A stretch of 64,000 nucleotides of DNA from Halonotius sp046719765 (GTDB lineage Archaea; Halobacteriota; Halobacteria; Halobacteriales; Haloferacaceae): assembly GCF_046719765.1 (NCBI RefSeq), contig NZ_JABEBY010000018.1, positions 1 to 64,000 on the forward strand, written 5' to 3'. Shown in pieces: positions 35,419 through 42,778 of the stretch; position 1 is the stretch's first letter, and each line of letters begins with the position of its first letter. Under the pieces are notes generated by a model that ran no database searches, was not told the DNA's origin, and worked only from the letters and a program-made list of their open reading frames with translations. Both the position numbers and the translations under genes were made by a program.

Positions 35419-35975
35419 AGGTCCTCACCTCGATGCCTATTGTGATCATTATTCAGAGAAGGGCTAATTTTGGCAAGATGATATCGAGGTGGGTTTCCTG
35501 AAGTAGTGAATACATGACCGTGGTCTATCAGGTAGCCCAATATTTGCCGAACATCAATAGGTTGCATCTCAACGTACTCGATGATATCTGCTACTCTGAG
35601 CGGTGTATTTGCCTTCTCTAAAACAGAGATAACCTGTTTTGCGGCTGGATCAGCACCTTCCTCTAAGTTAACACCCATACTTTCCGCCTCAGATAGACTT
35701 CCGTCTGATGGGTGTTTTTGTTCGTTTAATGAGTTGACTGATTCAGTAAGATTATTGATCTGGTCTTCGATGTGGGCGACAGACTCAATCAAGTGGCGAA
35801 TAGTGAGATCACCGTTTCCATTGAGCGTTTCACGGTGATCAGAGATCGATTGCCGTAGACACAGACTCACGTTACCTTGGTAGTTATTATCAGCCATCTG
35901 TTCTAATTCTGCGTCCAATTCTTCTGTGATCGTGAATTTGCGACGAACAAACGTCGTCTCGGGATTTGTATCCAT
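35415..35975 (-). CDS. RHH + coiled-coil + winged-helix protein, cassette 2, 186 aa
   Basis: I start at ATG 35973-35975 (MDTNPETTFVRRKFTITEEL), dropping 27 upstream codons. The N-terminal ribbon-helix-helix (about 10-48) is followed by a long coiled coil (SVAHIEDQINNLTESVNSLN) and a winged helix (NTPLRVADIIEYVEMQPIDV). The same three-part layout as the 32216 gene, and the same position upstream of a recombinase, shows that the two cassettes share ancestry. It lies 14 bases after the previous gene, so it is probably the seventh gene of the long reverse-strand operon. Confidence 0.7.
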   Translation of the reverse strand: MDTNPETTFVRRKFTITEELDAELEQMADNNYQGNVSLCLRQSISDHRETLNGNGDLTIRHLIESVAHIEDQINNLTESVNSLNEQKHPSDGSLSEAESMGVNLEEGADPAAKQVISVLEKANTPLRVADIIEYVEMQPIDVRQILGYLIDHGHVFTTSGNPPRYHLAKISPSLNNDHNRHRGEDL

Positions 35976-35989
35976 GAATTTCTCCTGAA

Positions 35990-36535
35990 CTACAGTGGCG
36001 TACCTCGGAGGGCTTCCGGCGGTACCAGCGGTCTTATAGTAGTCTGAGCTTCCCACAACGCAGTCACAGAAACCTCTTCAATTTTAGAGAGCCAGTCTTC
36101 ACCTGCTGTCGATTCATCACACAGGTACTGGTCAATCGGAGATGGCTCTTGGCCTGTACAATTTTTGTTGAAATATGTTTCCAGTAATTCGGAGACAGCA
36201 ATATGATTGAACCCTCGTAATGTTGGTTGCTGAATGTCGTCGCATTCAACGAATCGTGTTCGGAGGATCGATAGTGTTTCACAAGTCGGTGTAACCAAGG
36301 AAACACCGTCGTACCGACGCTCATCTAATTTTGCGCCAATCGCGTGTAACAACTCGGATTCCCCGTTAGAATCACTCGTGGAGAATCTATCTGTTTCGAC
36401 TAATTGATCTGCATTTCCGTCTCCAATTTCACAGGTTTGTATGTACGTTTCAGAATCTGTCTGATCGACACCTAGAGTAAGCAAGCACCATGACTGTCGG
36501 AGTTCATCGACACCATGCCATCTAGTCATCTTCAT
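35990..36535 (-). CDS. Hypothetical protein, 181 aa, in the ParB operon
   Basis: No family recognised. The ATG at 36533-36535 overlaps the upstream ParB-like stop by 14 bases; a second ATG at 36527-36529 is also possible. The start of the protein (SWCLLTLGVDQTDSETYIQT) and a later strand (DGVSLVTPTCETLSILRTRF) have an alternating alpha/beta pattern that recalls an RNase-H-like or exonuclease fold, with Asp residues in strands, but I cannot name it. The gene is part of a tightly packed operon. Confidence 0.5.
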   Translation of the reverse strand: MKMTRWHGVDELRQSWCLLTLGVDQTDSETYIQTCEIGDGNADQLVETDRFSTSDSNGESELLHAIGAKLDERRYDGVSLVTPTCETLSILRTRFVECDDIQQPTLRGFNHIAVSELLETYFNKNCTGQEPSPIDQYLCDESTAGEDWLSKIEEVSVTALWEAQTTIRPLVPPEALRGTPL

Positions 36536-37493
36536 CACCTCTTACCTGATCACCCTCAGAATCCATGAGCTCACTCGCTAAGCTTGTAATATTCTCTGAG
36601 ATAATCTTGGAGAGCGGTTTGCGCTGCTCATGACAGTAATCCATGATCGCTCGCTTCTCCGCTGTTGAGAGTTGCACCGGGATGCGAGGAATTACCAGAT
36701 ACTGATCATAATCTTCCCCGAATAACACCTTCCGGTGGAGCATATCAACCCTTGTTTCGGGATTGGCCACGGCAAGATCCACAAACTCAATGGCTTGTTC
36801 AACAGCCTGGAACTCGACAGCGGTGGCAGCAATTTCGATCACTCGTTTAGTCGAGAGGTCGCTCTGGTTCCGAGCGAGTCGGTCGGCGACCCGCCATTGA
36901 AGATCGCCGTACTGGCGAACATCTTCGTTATAATTCTTCAATGCCGACCACTGCTGGTCAGTACCATCTGGGCCATCCGACAGCAGGACATGTACTTCAT
37001 CAGGCAGCGACAGCACATCGATGTAACGTCGAACAGTATTGGCATCACGGCTGGTTCGGGCAGCAACCTGCCGGGCACGCTCGATCTTTGATTCTACACC
37101 AGTCTCAATTTCGTCCGCCAAGGAGCGACAGTATTGTGCCCACTCGTAGGTTGACCACTCCCGAACAATACTCTCCATTTCGGTCGCTTCGAGAGCATCT
37201 AATGTATCCTCATAGATCCGAACCGGCAGTTGTTCCCACCCACAGGAGACGGCAGCTTGGTAGCGTTGCCAGCCATCCGTGATGTGATATACATCATCTT
37301 CGTCCGGATCTGGACGCACGATCAGTGGCTTATTGATCCCGAATCCGGCAATGGATTGTTTCAGTGTTTCCGATGGCCGGACACGACGGGGGTTGTGCTC
37401 TCCATGGATAAGATGATCAACAGGCAACAGCTCGTCGTAGGTATCCGGCAACAACTCGCGGTTGGTGGCCGGATTCGATGGTGCCTGTGACAT
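36522..37493 (-). CDS. ParB-like protein 1 (ParB/Srx nuclease fold), 323 aa
   Basis: I start at ATG 37491-37493 (MSQAPSNPATNREL). The ParB N-terminal domain covers about 20-100: LLPVDHLIHGEHNPRRVRPS, LKQSIAGFGINKPLIVRPDP, then DGWQRYQAAVSCGW (the GxRR/R-hAh motif as WQRYxAA). A helix-turn-helix-like region follows (SRDANTVRRYIDVLSLPDEV). It acts in replicon partition or as a CTP-dependent DNA clamp in the wider family. It lies 2 bases after a second ParB-like gene, which probably arose by duplication. No ParA gene is in this operon. Confidence 0.85.
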   Translation of the reverse strand: MSQAPSNPATNRELLPDTYDELLPVDHLIHGEHNPRRVRPSETLKQSIAGFGINKPLIVRPDPDEDDVYHITDGWQRYQAAVSCGWEQLPVRIYEDTLDALEATEMESIVREWSTYEWAQYCRSLADEIETGVESKIERARQVAARTSRDANTVRRYIDVLSLPDEVHVLLSDGPDGTDQQWSALKNYNEDVRQYGDLQWRVADRLARNQSDLSTKRVIEIAATAVEFQAVEQAIEFVDLAVANPETRVDMLHRKVLFGEDYDQYLVIPRIPVQLSTAEKRAIMDYCHEQRKPLSKIISENITSLASELMDSEGDQVRGDEDD

Positions 37494-37495
37494 GC

Positions 37496-38677
37496 TTACT
37501 CCCACCCCCGTTCGTCGGCTAGTGTTTCGAGCCGTTCCAAGTACAGCTCCCTTGCCAGTTCTGTGTGCGTGTCGGCCCCCCGCGAGCGCATCGCCTGGAC
37601 GTGCCATCGACTATGCCGTTGGGTTTCTGGGCCCTGCAAATCAATCCGCTTGAATGGCCGATTCGGCTCAATCTCTTCGTGTAGCTCTTTGAGTTCTTCA
37701 GTGTGCTGCTGTAGCGTCTCACTGAATGCCTCCCGGTGCTCGGTCGGTGATTCCGAATCGAGGGCCGTCGAGACATCCTTCCGGAATTCTCGAAGCGACT
37801 GGCGGAGTTCAAGTTCCGACATCTCCTCGAACTGGAGTGATCCAACAGTCTCTAAGACCGCATTTGTTGGATCGATGCTGTCGGCCTCCAATTCGGACTC
37901 AAATGTATCGTGCAGCGCGACAACCGCCCGTGAGGTTCCGGATTTTCCCTCCCCACTCCCGAGTGTCGCACGGGTATCGATCCCGTAGTTCTCTAAGGCT
38001 GTCTGCTCGCTGGCCGTTCGTTCCTCGGGATTTTTAAACAGTGACTGTAGCACCGGTGGGAGTGCGGCCGTCTGTAGGTGTTCTTCGATATGGCTAATCG
38101 CGCTCTCGTCAGAGCGGCCACAATATCGCTCAGCCATGTGAGCGAGGGCTTCCTCGTCGGTATCGAAGCGATCCTGTTCGATATCGAAGCCGGGTACAAC
38201 TGATGTATCAGTGACTTCATCTCCGCTACTGGACTCTTCGGGCCGAATCAACTGATAGATCAGATTGAGTTGTTGTGCAATCTCCTGCTCGGATAGTTCG
38301 CGTCGGTCTGTGTTTTCGAGAAGAGATGTCCATGCGGCATCCAGATCGTTCGCCTGCAGAATCTTGCACGGAACTGTCTCATAGCCTGCTTCCATCGCAG
38401 CATAATACCGACGCGATCCAGCGACAATGGCATACTCTCCGTCTGTAGTCGGAGTTGATACATCACCATCGCGGCCGTTGTCAACACTGTCTGTGGAATC
38501 AGTAGTTACCCCCATCTCGACAGCGTCAACGGGCCGGACAATGAGATCATTGTATAGACCATCAGTATCGATGGCGGCAGCCAGTTGTTGATCAGTGTCA
38601 TCACCTGTCCAAGCTTGGTCACGAGACTGCATCGGATCGATGACCAGCGACTCAATCGGGAGTTCAGCCCGTTTCAT
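37496..38677 (-). CDS. ParB-like protein 2, 393 aa
   Basis: I start at ATG 38675-38677 (MKRAELPIESLVIDPMQSRD). The ParB fold covers about 5-110: LPIESLVIDPMQSRDQAW, LAAAIDTDGLYNDLIVRPVD, YAIVAGSRRYYAAMEAGYET (the classic ParB box with GSRRYxAA), followed by LSEQEIAQQLNLIYQLI. The large acidic C-terminal region (about 170-393) is helical. The ATG overlaps the previous stop by 4 bases. The presence of the SRRY box suggests nucleotide binding is retained here, and more canonically than in the neighbouring copy. Confidence 0.88.
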   Translation of the reverse strand: MKRAELPIESLVIDPMQSRDQAWTGDDTDQQLAAAIDTDGLYNDLIVRPVDAVEMGVTTDSTDSVDNGRDGDVSTPTTDGEYAIVAGSRRYYAAMEAGYETVPCKILQANDLDAAWTSLLENTDRRELSEQEIAQQLNLIYQLIRPEESSSGDEVTDTSVVPGFDIEQDRFDTDEEALAHMAERYCGRSDESAISHIEEHLQTAALPPVLQSLFKNPEERTASEQTALENYGIDTRATLGSGEGKSGTSRAVVALHDTFESELEADSIDPTNAVLETVGSLQFEEMSELELRQSLREFRKDVSTALDSESPTEHREAFSETLQQHTEELKELHEEIEPNRPFKRIDLQGPETQRHSRWHVQAMRSRGADTHTELARELYLERLETLADERGWE

Positions 38678-38943
38678 GGGGCCTGAACCTCCCCTTTCTC
38701 GGTGGTCATATCCCGGATGATCTGTTGCCAACCGACCTGTTCGAGGCTGATAGCCACGTCGTCGTCGTTGCCATCGTTGTCGATGGTAACCTCAGCTAAG
38801 AAGCTGTCAGTCTCGGTTGCGATTTTCTCCTGTACTTCATCTACTGCGGCGTCGTAGGACTCGTACACCGTGAGTTCGCTACCAACGAGGACGTAGAATC
38901 CCTCATCTGCCTCGGGATCGACGCTGAACTTTGCCGGTGGCAT
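38674..38943 (-). CDS. Hypothetical acidic protein, 89 aa, in the ParB operon
   Basis: No family recognised. ATG at 38941-38943 overlaps the preceding stop by one base and its own stop overlaps the next ATG by 4 bases, so it is certainly co-translated with its neighbours. It is a compact alpha/beta protein (GFYVLVGSELTVYESYDAAV and a C-terminal helix), acidic, with no cysteines. Confidence 0.6.
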   Translation of the reverse strand: MPPAKFSVDPEADEGFYVLVGSELTVYESYDAAVDEVQEKIATETDSFLAEVTIDNDGNDDDVAISLEQVGWQQIIRDMTTEKGEVQAP

Positions 38944-39758
38944 TAGCTGTCACTCTCCGAGTTCCCATCCCCATCGTCAGTTTCACTCTGTCCGGTTTCG
39001 TCGTCGAGTGCATCATCGGCCACATCGATTACCTCGTCAGCAACGACGTGATACGGTTTGAGCAGGCCGTACTGATCCGGCAAGATGCGGTCATTAATGC
39101 GAACGGATAGCTGCGGGTTGACATTCGGCCGGGTATCATCCTTTGGACCGTTCCACGACAGATACTGCCCATCGGATTGTTCAGTGTACTTGGTGGCCGT
39201 CTCGATGACCGAGTGGAGATTCAGGTTAGTGACGTTGAATCCAAGTTCGGTATATAGACCGCGGTCCGCATTAGCCCGACGAGTCTGCTCTCGAATTGCC
39301 TCTTCAGCCGGTGCAGCTTCGAAGCGGAGGTCGAACTCGTCTGTCCGAGCCGGAGTGACCGCTTGGAGTGTCTCATCAGTAACCCGGATCGTGAATGAAT
39401 TCACTGCGAGATCTGGTTCGACTGACTGAGACTCCGCATCAAGTATGGCATTGAGATGTTCGTAGAGGGTATCGATGGCAGCTTCATCCCAGGGATTATC
39501 TGGCTCAGAGCTGTTCGAATCTTGTAGCTGAGTGTAGTCGATATCGAGTTTCTGTTTTGTCTCCTGCTCTCGAAGGACACCGTATTCACGGAGCTCGTCA
39601 AGCAGGTCTTCGTTAGGTGTGACGACACTTCCTCTCGCATTAAGCTGGATTATTGAATCCCCGAATGCATCCAGTATTGCCCGAGCGGAGTTCGTCTTGA
39701 GCGCGGGAATCGCAATCGTGCGTTTGGCCGTACCAGTGGCCTCAGACGTAGCGTTCAT
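38943..39758 (-). CDS. Hypothetical protein, 271 aa, in the ParB operon
   Basis: No family recognised. ATG at 39756-39758, overlapping the upstream stop by 4 bases. The N-terminus (KRTIAIPALKTNSARAILDA, FGDSIIQLNARGSVV) looks like a short beta/alpha domain. The middle is helical and the final 35 residues are a low-complexity acidic tail (DDETGQSETDDGDGNSESDS). Position in the operon links it with replicon maintenance. Confidence 0.6.
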   Translation of the reverse strand: MNATSEATGTAKRTIAIPALKTNSARAILDAFGDSIIQLNARGSVVTPNEDLLDELREYGVLREQETKQKLDIDYTQLQDSNSSEPDNPWDEAAIDTLYEHLNAILDAESQSVEPDLAVNSFTIRVTDETLQAVTPARTDEFDLRFEAAPAEEAIREQTRRANADRGLYTELGFNVTNLNLHSVIETATKYTEQSDGQYLSWNGPKDDTRPNVNPQLSVRINDRILPDQYGLLKPYHVVADEVIDVADDALDDETGQSETDDGDGNSESDS

Positions 39759-40240
39759 TCTCGACCTCCTGTTGGTGGTCGTGATGGCTCGGTCATTCCG
39801 GGCGTAGTCGGTTTGAAGCCAGCGTAGGGATCTTCAGTATCCGTGGGTTGGCGATTCAGGTCAATCCTCTTGCCGCAATCGAGGTTTTCGTGTGACAGTG
39901 TCCGGATCACCGGTGCAATGAGGACAGGCCAGGATGTCTGGGTGGCCTGATCACGACACTGTCCGACACGGCCTTCAACAATGAGTTCTCGGGTGCCGAT
40001 ATCAAACAGCTCATTTATTTCGGGATCGTGTTCCTCACAGCGTAATTGCGCGATGTTGTACTTGCGACGATCCGCAGACTGCGTCAGGTATAGTGTTATA
40101 CCTTGACCTTCTGTGATATGTCTCTCACAAACACTGCAGGTCGGAGTTGACTCTGCAAGTGTGAGGAGATTTAGTTTCTTAGCCTGTTCTCGCAACTCTT
40201 CAGCGACACACTCTTGTTGTGTCGAGTTTGTTATTGTCAT
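39755..40240 (-). CDS. Hypothetical Cys-containing protein, first gene of the ParB operon, 161 aa
   Basis: I start at ATG 40238-40240 (MTITNSTQQECVAEEL). Residues 34-38 form a CSVCERH knuckle, and LRCEEHDPE follows about 30 residues later, giving a possible C-C-C-H zinc site. The C-terminal third is Pro-rich. It is the first gene of the reverse-strand operon and faces a control region with three direct repeats. Function unknown. Confidence 0.6.
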   Translation of the reverse strand: MTITNSTQQECVAEELREQAKKLNLLTLAESTPTCSVCERHITEGQGITLYLTQSADRRKYNIAQLRCEEHDPEINELFDIGTRELIVEGRVGQCRDQATQTSWPVLIAPVIRTLSHENLDCGKRIDLNRQPTDTEDPYAGFKPTTPGMTEPSRPPTGGRE

Positions 40241-40331
40241 TGGGTTTCTCACCTCTGAAGCCCAGTCCGGGTCCCTACACCCGGATGCCTTCTACACTGC
40301 AAGGCAATCCCAGGGGACTGCGCTTCTACCA

Positions 40332-40416
40332 ATACATCTATCTGCATGGGTAATAAGTTTAACGGATACATCTATCTGCATGGGTAGGCCTGCCGATGCA
40401 TATATGTGAATGGGTA
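40332..40416. promoter_or_regulatory. Three 21-bp direct repeats in a divergent control region
   Basis: ATACATCTATCTGCATGGGT occurs exactly at 40332-40351 and 40366-40385 (each followed by A), 34 bases apart. A degenerate third copy (ATGCATATATGTGAATGGGT) is at 40396-40415. They lie between the ParB operon and a divergent small winged-helix gene. The regular spacing of about three helical turns suggests an operator or partition site bound by one of the flanking DNA-binding proteins. Confidence 0.65.
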
Positions 40417-40433
40417 AAATCGACTCATACACG

Positions 40434-40670
40434 ATGCCGTATGATGAACGGGACGAAGATACTGGAAAATTCACCAGTACATACCCGCATCAAGAGTTCT
40501 TAGATTCTCTTGAGTCTCTCTCTGGGCAGGCAAGTACGCAGGAAATCGCAGATGAAGTTGGTTGTGCCTATCGTACGGCGTATCAGAAGCTTATTGAGCT
40601 GGAAGAAGATGACAAGATCACCTCGAAGAAAGTGGCCAATGCGCGCCTTTGGATACTCTCCTCTGGGTAA
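40434..40670 (+). CDS. Small winged-helix DNA-binding protein, 78 aa
   Basis: I prefer ATG 40434 (MPYDERDEDTGKFTSTYPHQ) over ATG 40410, which lies inside the third direct repeat. The body is a winged helix: EFLDSLESLSGQASTQEIAD and EVGCAYRTAYQKLIELEEDD, then KKVANARLWIL. This is a well-known type of small regulator in haloarchaea. Its position beside the three repeats makes it the best candidate to bind them. Confidence 0.65.
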   Translation: MPYDERDEDTGKFTSTYPHQEFLDSLESLSGQASTQEIADEVGCAYRTAYQKLIELEEDDKITSKKVANARLWILSSG

Positions 40671-40707
40671 CACAACTTAGTCAGCTGATCCTCTATTCCG
40701 AGTGTAA

Positions 40708-40833
40708 ATGTCTGACTCCGACCCAGTACTTTGCTCAGAGTGTGGCTGGACTGGCCCAGCAGATCAGCGCGTGCGCAAAGACGGCCAACTCCAGTGTCCA
40801 ATCTGCGCTGAAACGTTTGAATATGTGGAATAG
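40708..40833 (+). CDS. Very small zinc-ribbon protein, 41 aa
   Basis: ATG 40708 gives MSDSDPVLCSECGWTGPADQ, then QCPICAETFEYVE, a CxxCG...CPxC two-knuckle ribbon, ending at TAG 40831-40833. The size and pattern match other haloarchaeal zinc mini-proteins. It lies 37 bases downstream of the winged-helix gene and 35 bases upstream of the next gene, all on the same strand. Confidence 0.55.
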   Translation: MSDSDPVLCSECGWTGPADQRVRKDGQLQCPICAETFEYVE

Positions 40834-40868
40834 ATTGAACTTCGTTCACACCATAGCCAGTTGTATCG

Positions 40869-41126
40869 ATGGCCAAGACTGACAGGGACGCTGGCGATTT
40901 CAAGTTCGATCCCGACCAACTCGGTGACCTCAGCAAACTCGCGGAAGCGTTCATCCATGAAGAAGTAGACGCAGACTTTTTCGATGAACTTGACCGCGAC
41001 TATCTCGAACATCTCGTTGACAGTGCTGAGTCGGAGTCGCCTGCGGACATTGACACACAAGAATACGAGGCTGCGATTGAGGTTGCTGAACTCATTCTAG
41101 ATCGAATGGACGAAGCTGACTACTGA
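40869..41126 (+). CDS. Small acidic hypothetical protein, 85 aa
   Basis: No family recognised. ATG 40869. It is a highly acidic, all-helical protein (KLAEAFIHEEVDADFFDELD and a second amphipathic helix), which could be an antitoxin-like or adaptor protein, but nothing proves this. It is the last gene of a three-gene forward unit that ends at the large non-coding block. Confidence 0.5.
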   Translation: MAKTDRDAGDFKFDPDQLGDLSKLAEAFIHEEVDADFFDELDRDYLEHLVDSAESESPADIDTQEYEAAIEVAELILDRMDEADY

Positions 41127-41172
41127 GAATTACAGCGGAGACGTGGTGTGTCCATACTGTGAGTCTTGGGTG

Positions 41173-41195
41173 ACACCCCACCATGTCCGGAGAGT
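41173..41195 (-). repeat. Distant copy of the origin recognition box
   Basis: On the reverse strand the core reads TCCGGACATGGTGGGGTGT. It matches the box at 14601-14623 at 22 of 23 positions, with a single G/C difference. Confidence 0.75.
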
Positions 41196-41215
41196 CCCTC
41201 ACTTGCAATCGCGGT

Positions 41216-41240
41216 GTGTTTCACTCAGGACAAGGGGTAG
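41216..41240 (+). repeat. 25-bp repeat A in the gene-poor region (first copy)
   Basis: GTGTTTCACTCAGGACAAGG followed by a G-run. It is 19/25 identical to the copy at 41686-41710. A TTTCACT core with a trailing G-string is reminiscent of another class of archaeal origin box. Confidence 0.5.
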
Positions 41241-41685
41241 TCGATAGATTTACTTACTAACTAACATGTTATCAACTGGCCGCTATACCCGCCAGCGGCA
41301 ATACGAGACCCGCCGGGTTTGAGAGGCACTTCACTCTCACCCTCTCCTCTTCACAAACAGGCCTGCTGAGGAGGATATGATGAGATGAACTTACCAAACA
41401 TAATGTGAGATCCCGTGTTGTTGTTAGGTAAGATATTCGCGGTTTCGCTGAGCAGCTCGCTCTCTTAGGCGAGATATTTGTGTTGGACTCCCGGCCAGGC
41501 GCGCGGACACTTGCACGATGGTGTGCGATACTCGCCACAACCCTCGATACCCTACTGGCTCGGAACGAAAAATCGATCCTCATCCGCTCTCGACACGTTT
41601 GATCTCGCCGGTGGCCAGCTCTTCACGTGTCTTGATCCTCGGTTGAGTACACTTCGATAGCGGGGGGTTCCATTCACACTGCGGG

Positions 41686-41710
41686 GTGTTTCACTTCGCA
41701 CACGGGGGAC
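41686..41710 (+). repeat. 25-bp repeat A in the gene-poor region (second copy)
   Basis: GTGTTTCACTTCGCACACGG followed by a G-run. Same orientation as the copy at 41216-41240, 470 bases away. Confidence 0.5.
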
Positions 41711-42367
41711 ACGTTGCAAGCGATTCAAACACCCAGTCGAACCGAGATCGTCTGGTAACAACACTACTCTAAGTATCAAACACAATAGCTACTGGCGAAC
41801 GATTATACTGCGGCACAGTGAAAAGTGGGTTGCAGTGCTACCACCATGTTCAGTGGTGTAGCAGGGTTCTAGGGGGGTCAATGTCGCTTTTTCTCGAAGA
41901 GTGAAGTCGGGGGAGACTTCAACACCTGTTCAGGGGGTGTGTCGCCTTCGAGTCTGAATAGCGACAGCTATGCTTATACCGAGGGTATAAAAATAGGTTC
42001 GGCTCAGAATATCAACTCCAATAACTGTGTGTAGACAGACCTCTGGTCGCTGAGTAGGTTCCAGACCGATTGCATGGTTCCGCAATAACGTGCAACATCT
42101 ATTCATAGAGACGGTTATAGCCGCTCTAAACCAGGAATGAGGGCCGTCAAGTTGCGTGAGAGTCAAGCGTATTGTCCAGTCTCCTGGCACGAGCTACTGT
42201 GTCAGCAGATTGCTTGACACCTGAGATCAACACAGCAACACTCTCCGTTATCGAGATGTAACGTACGGTGAACGACTTGATCAGGAGTTGATCCGACTGG
42301 CTTCTTGCGGAGCTAAAATGACCATAGGTGTTTAGCTCTCGACTGAGAAGCAATACGCACAGAACAG

Positions 42368-42613
42368 ATGTACGATAGAGATGAGAGACCGCTCGGTGCT
42401 GTCGCTGAAAGTGCCTATGAGATTCTGCTGGAGACGATTGACCCTGACGACGGCATCCCACGGACTGATGCACACGAACGATTACTGGAAGCAGATTATG
42501 CAGAGGCTGATGCCGACTACGCGCTTGATCGACTGTTGAGCCGCGGCTATCTGTATGATATCGATTCTCAACTCTTCGTCACCGAGAATGAAGATTTTGA
42601 GCAAATCAAGTAG
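42368..42613 (+). CDS. Small acidic winged-helix-like protein, 81 aa
   Basis: ATG 42368. The sequence AYEILLETIDPDDGIPRTDA, HERLLEADYAEADADYALDR, LLSRGYLYDIDSQLFVT has the helix-helix-wing order of a minimal winged helix, with an acidic surface normal for haloarchaea. I do not recognise a family. It lies between the gene-poor region and the end of mcrC, about 165 bases away and convergent with it. Confidence 0.55.
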   Translation: MYDRDERPLGAVAESAYEILLETIDPDDGIPRTDAHERLLEADYAEADADYALDRLLSRGYLYDIDSQLFVTENEDFEQIK

Positions 42614-42778
42614 GTTCAGCTGGCGGAACGCTGTCGTTACTCTATCGGCGGTCGGATCGCACAGTGTGGGATATCGATGTTGTCACCATTGTCAAGTTGA
42701 ATCTGGTAGGACGATTGAATCCGGTTCTAAACGTGCAGAGCCAAATTAAATACTGTGAATCATATACATTTTTTGACA

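Larger units (their letters stand above)
41127..42367. other. 1.24-kb gene-poor region with origin-type repeats (possible second origin)
   Basis: I find no credible gene here. The open stretches on both strands have basic, Ser/Arg-rich compositions unlike haloarchaeal proteins. The region has an origin-box-like copy at 41173-41195 and two related 25-bp repeats at 41216-41240 and 41686-41710, besides many short G-runs. No initiator gene is adjacent. Confidence 0.6.

Noticed and set aside
41272..42473. Several ORFs on both strands in the gene-poor region
   Set aside because: They are rich in Ser, Arg and His, unlike haloarchaeal proteins, and they overlap the repeats. I treat the region as non-coding.
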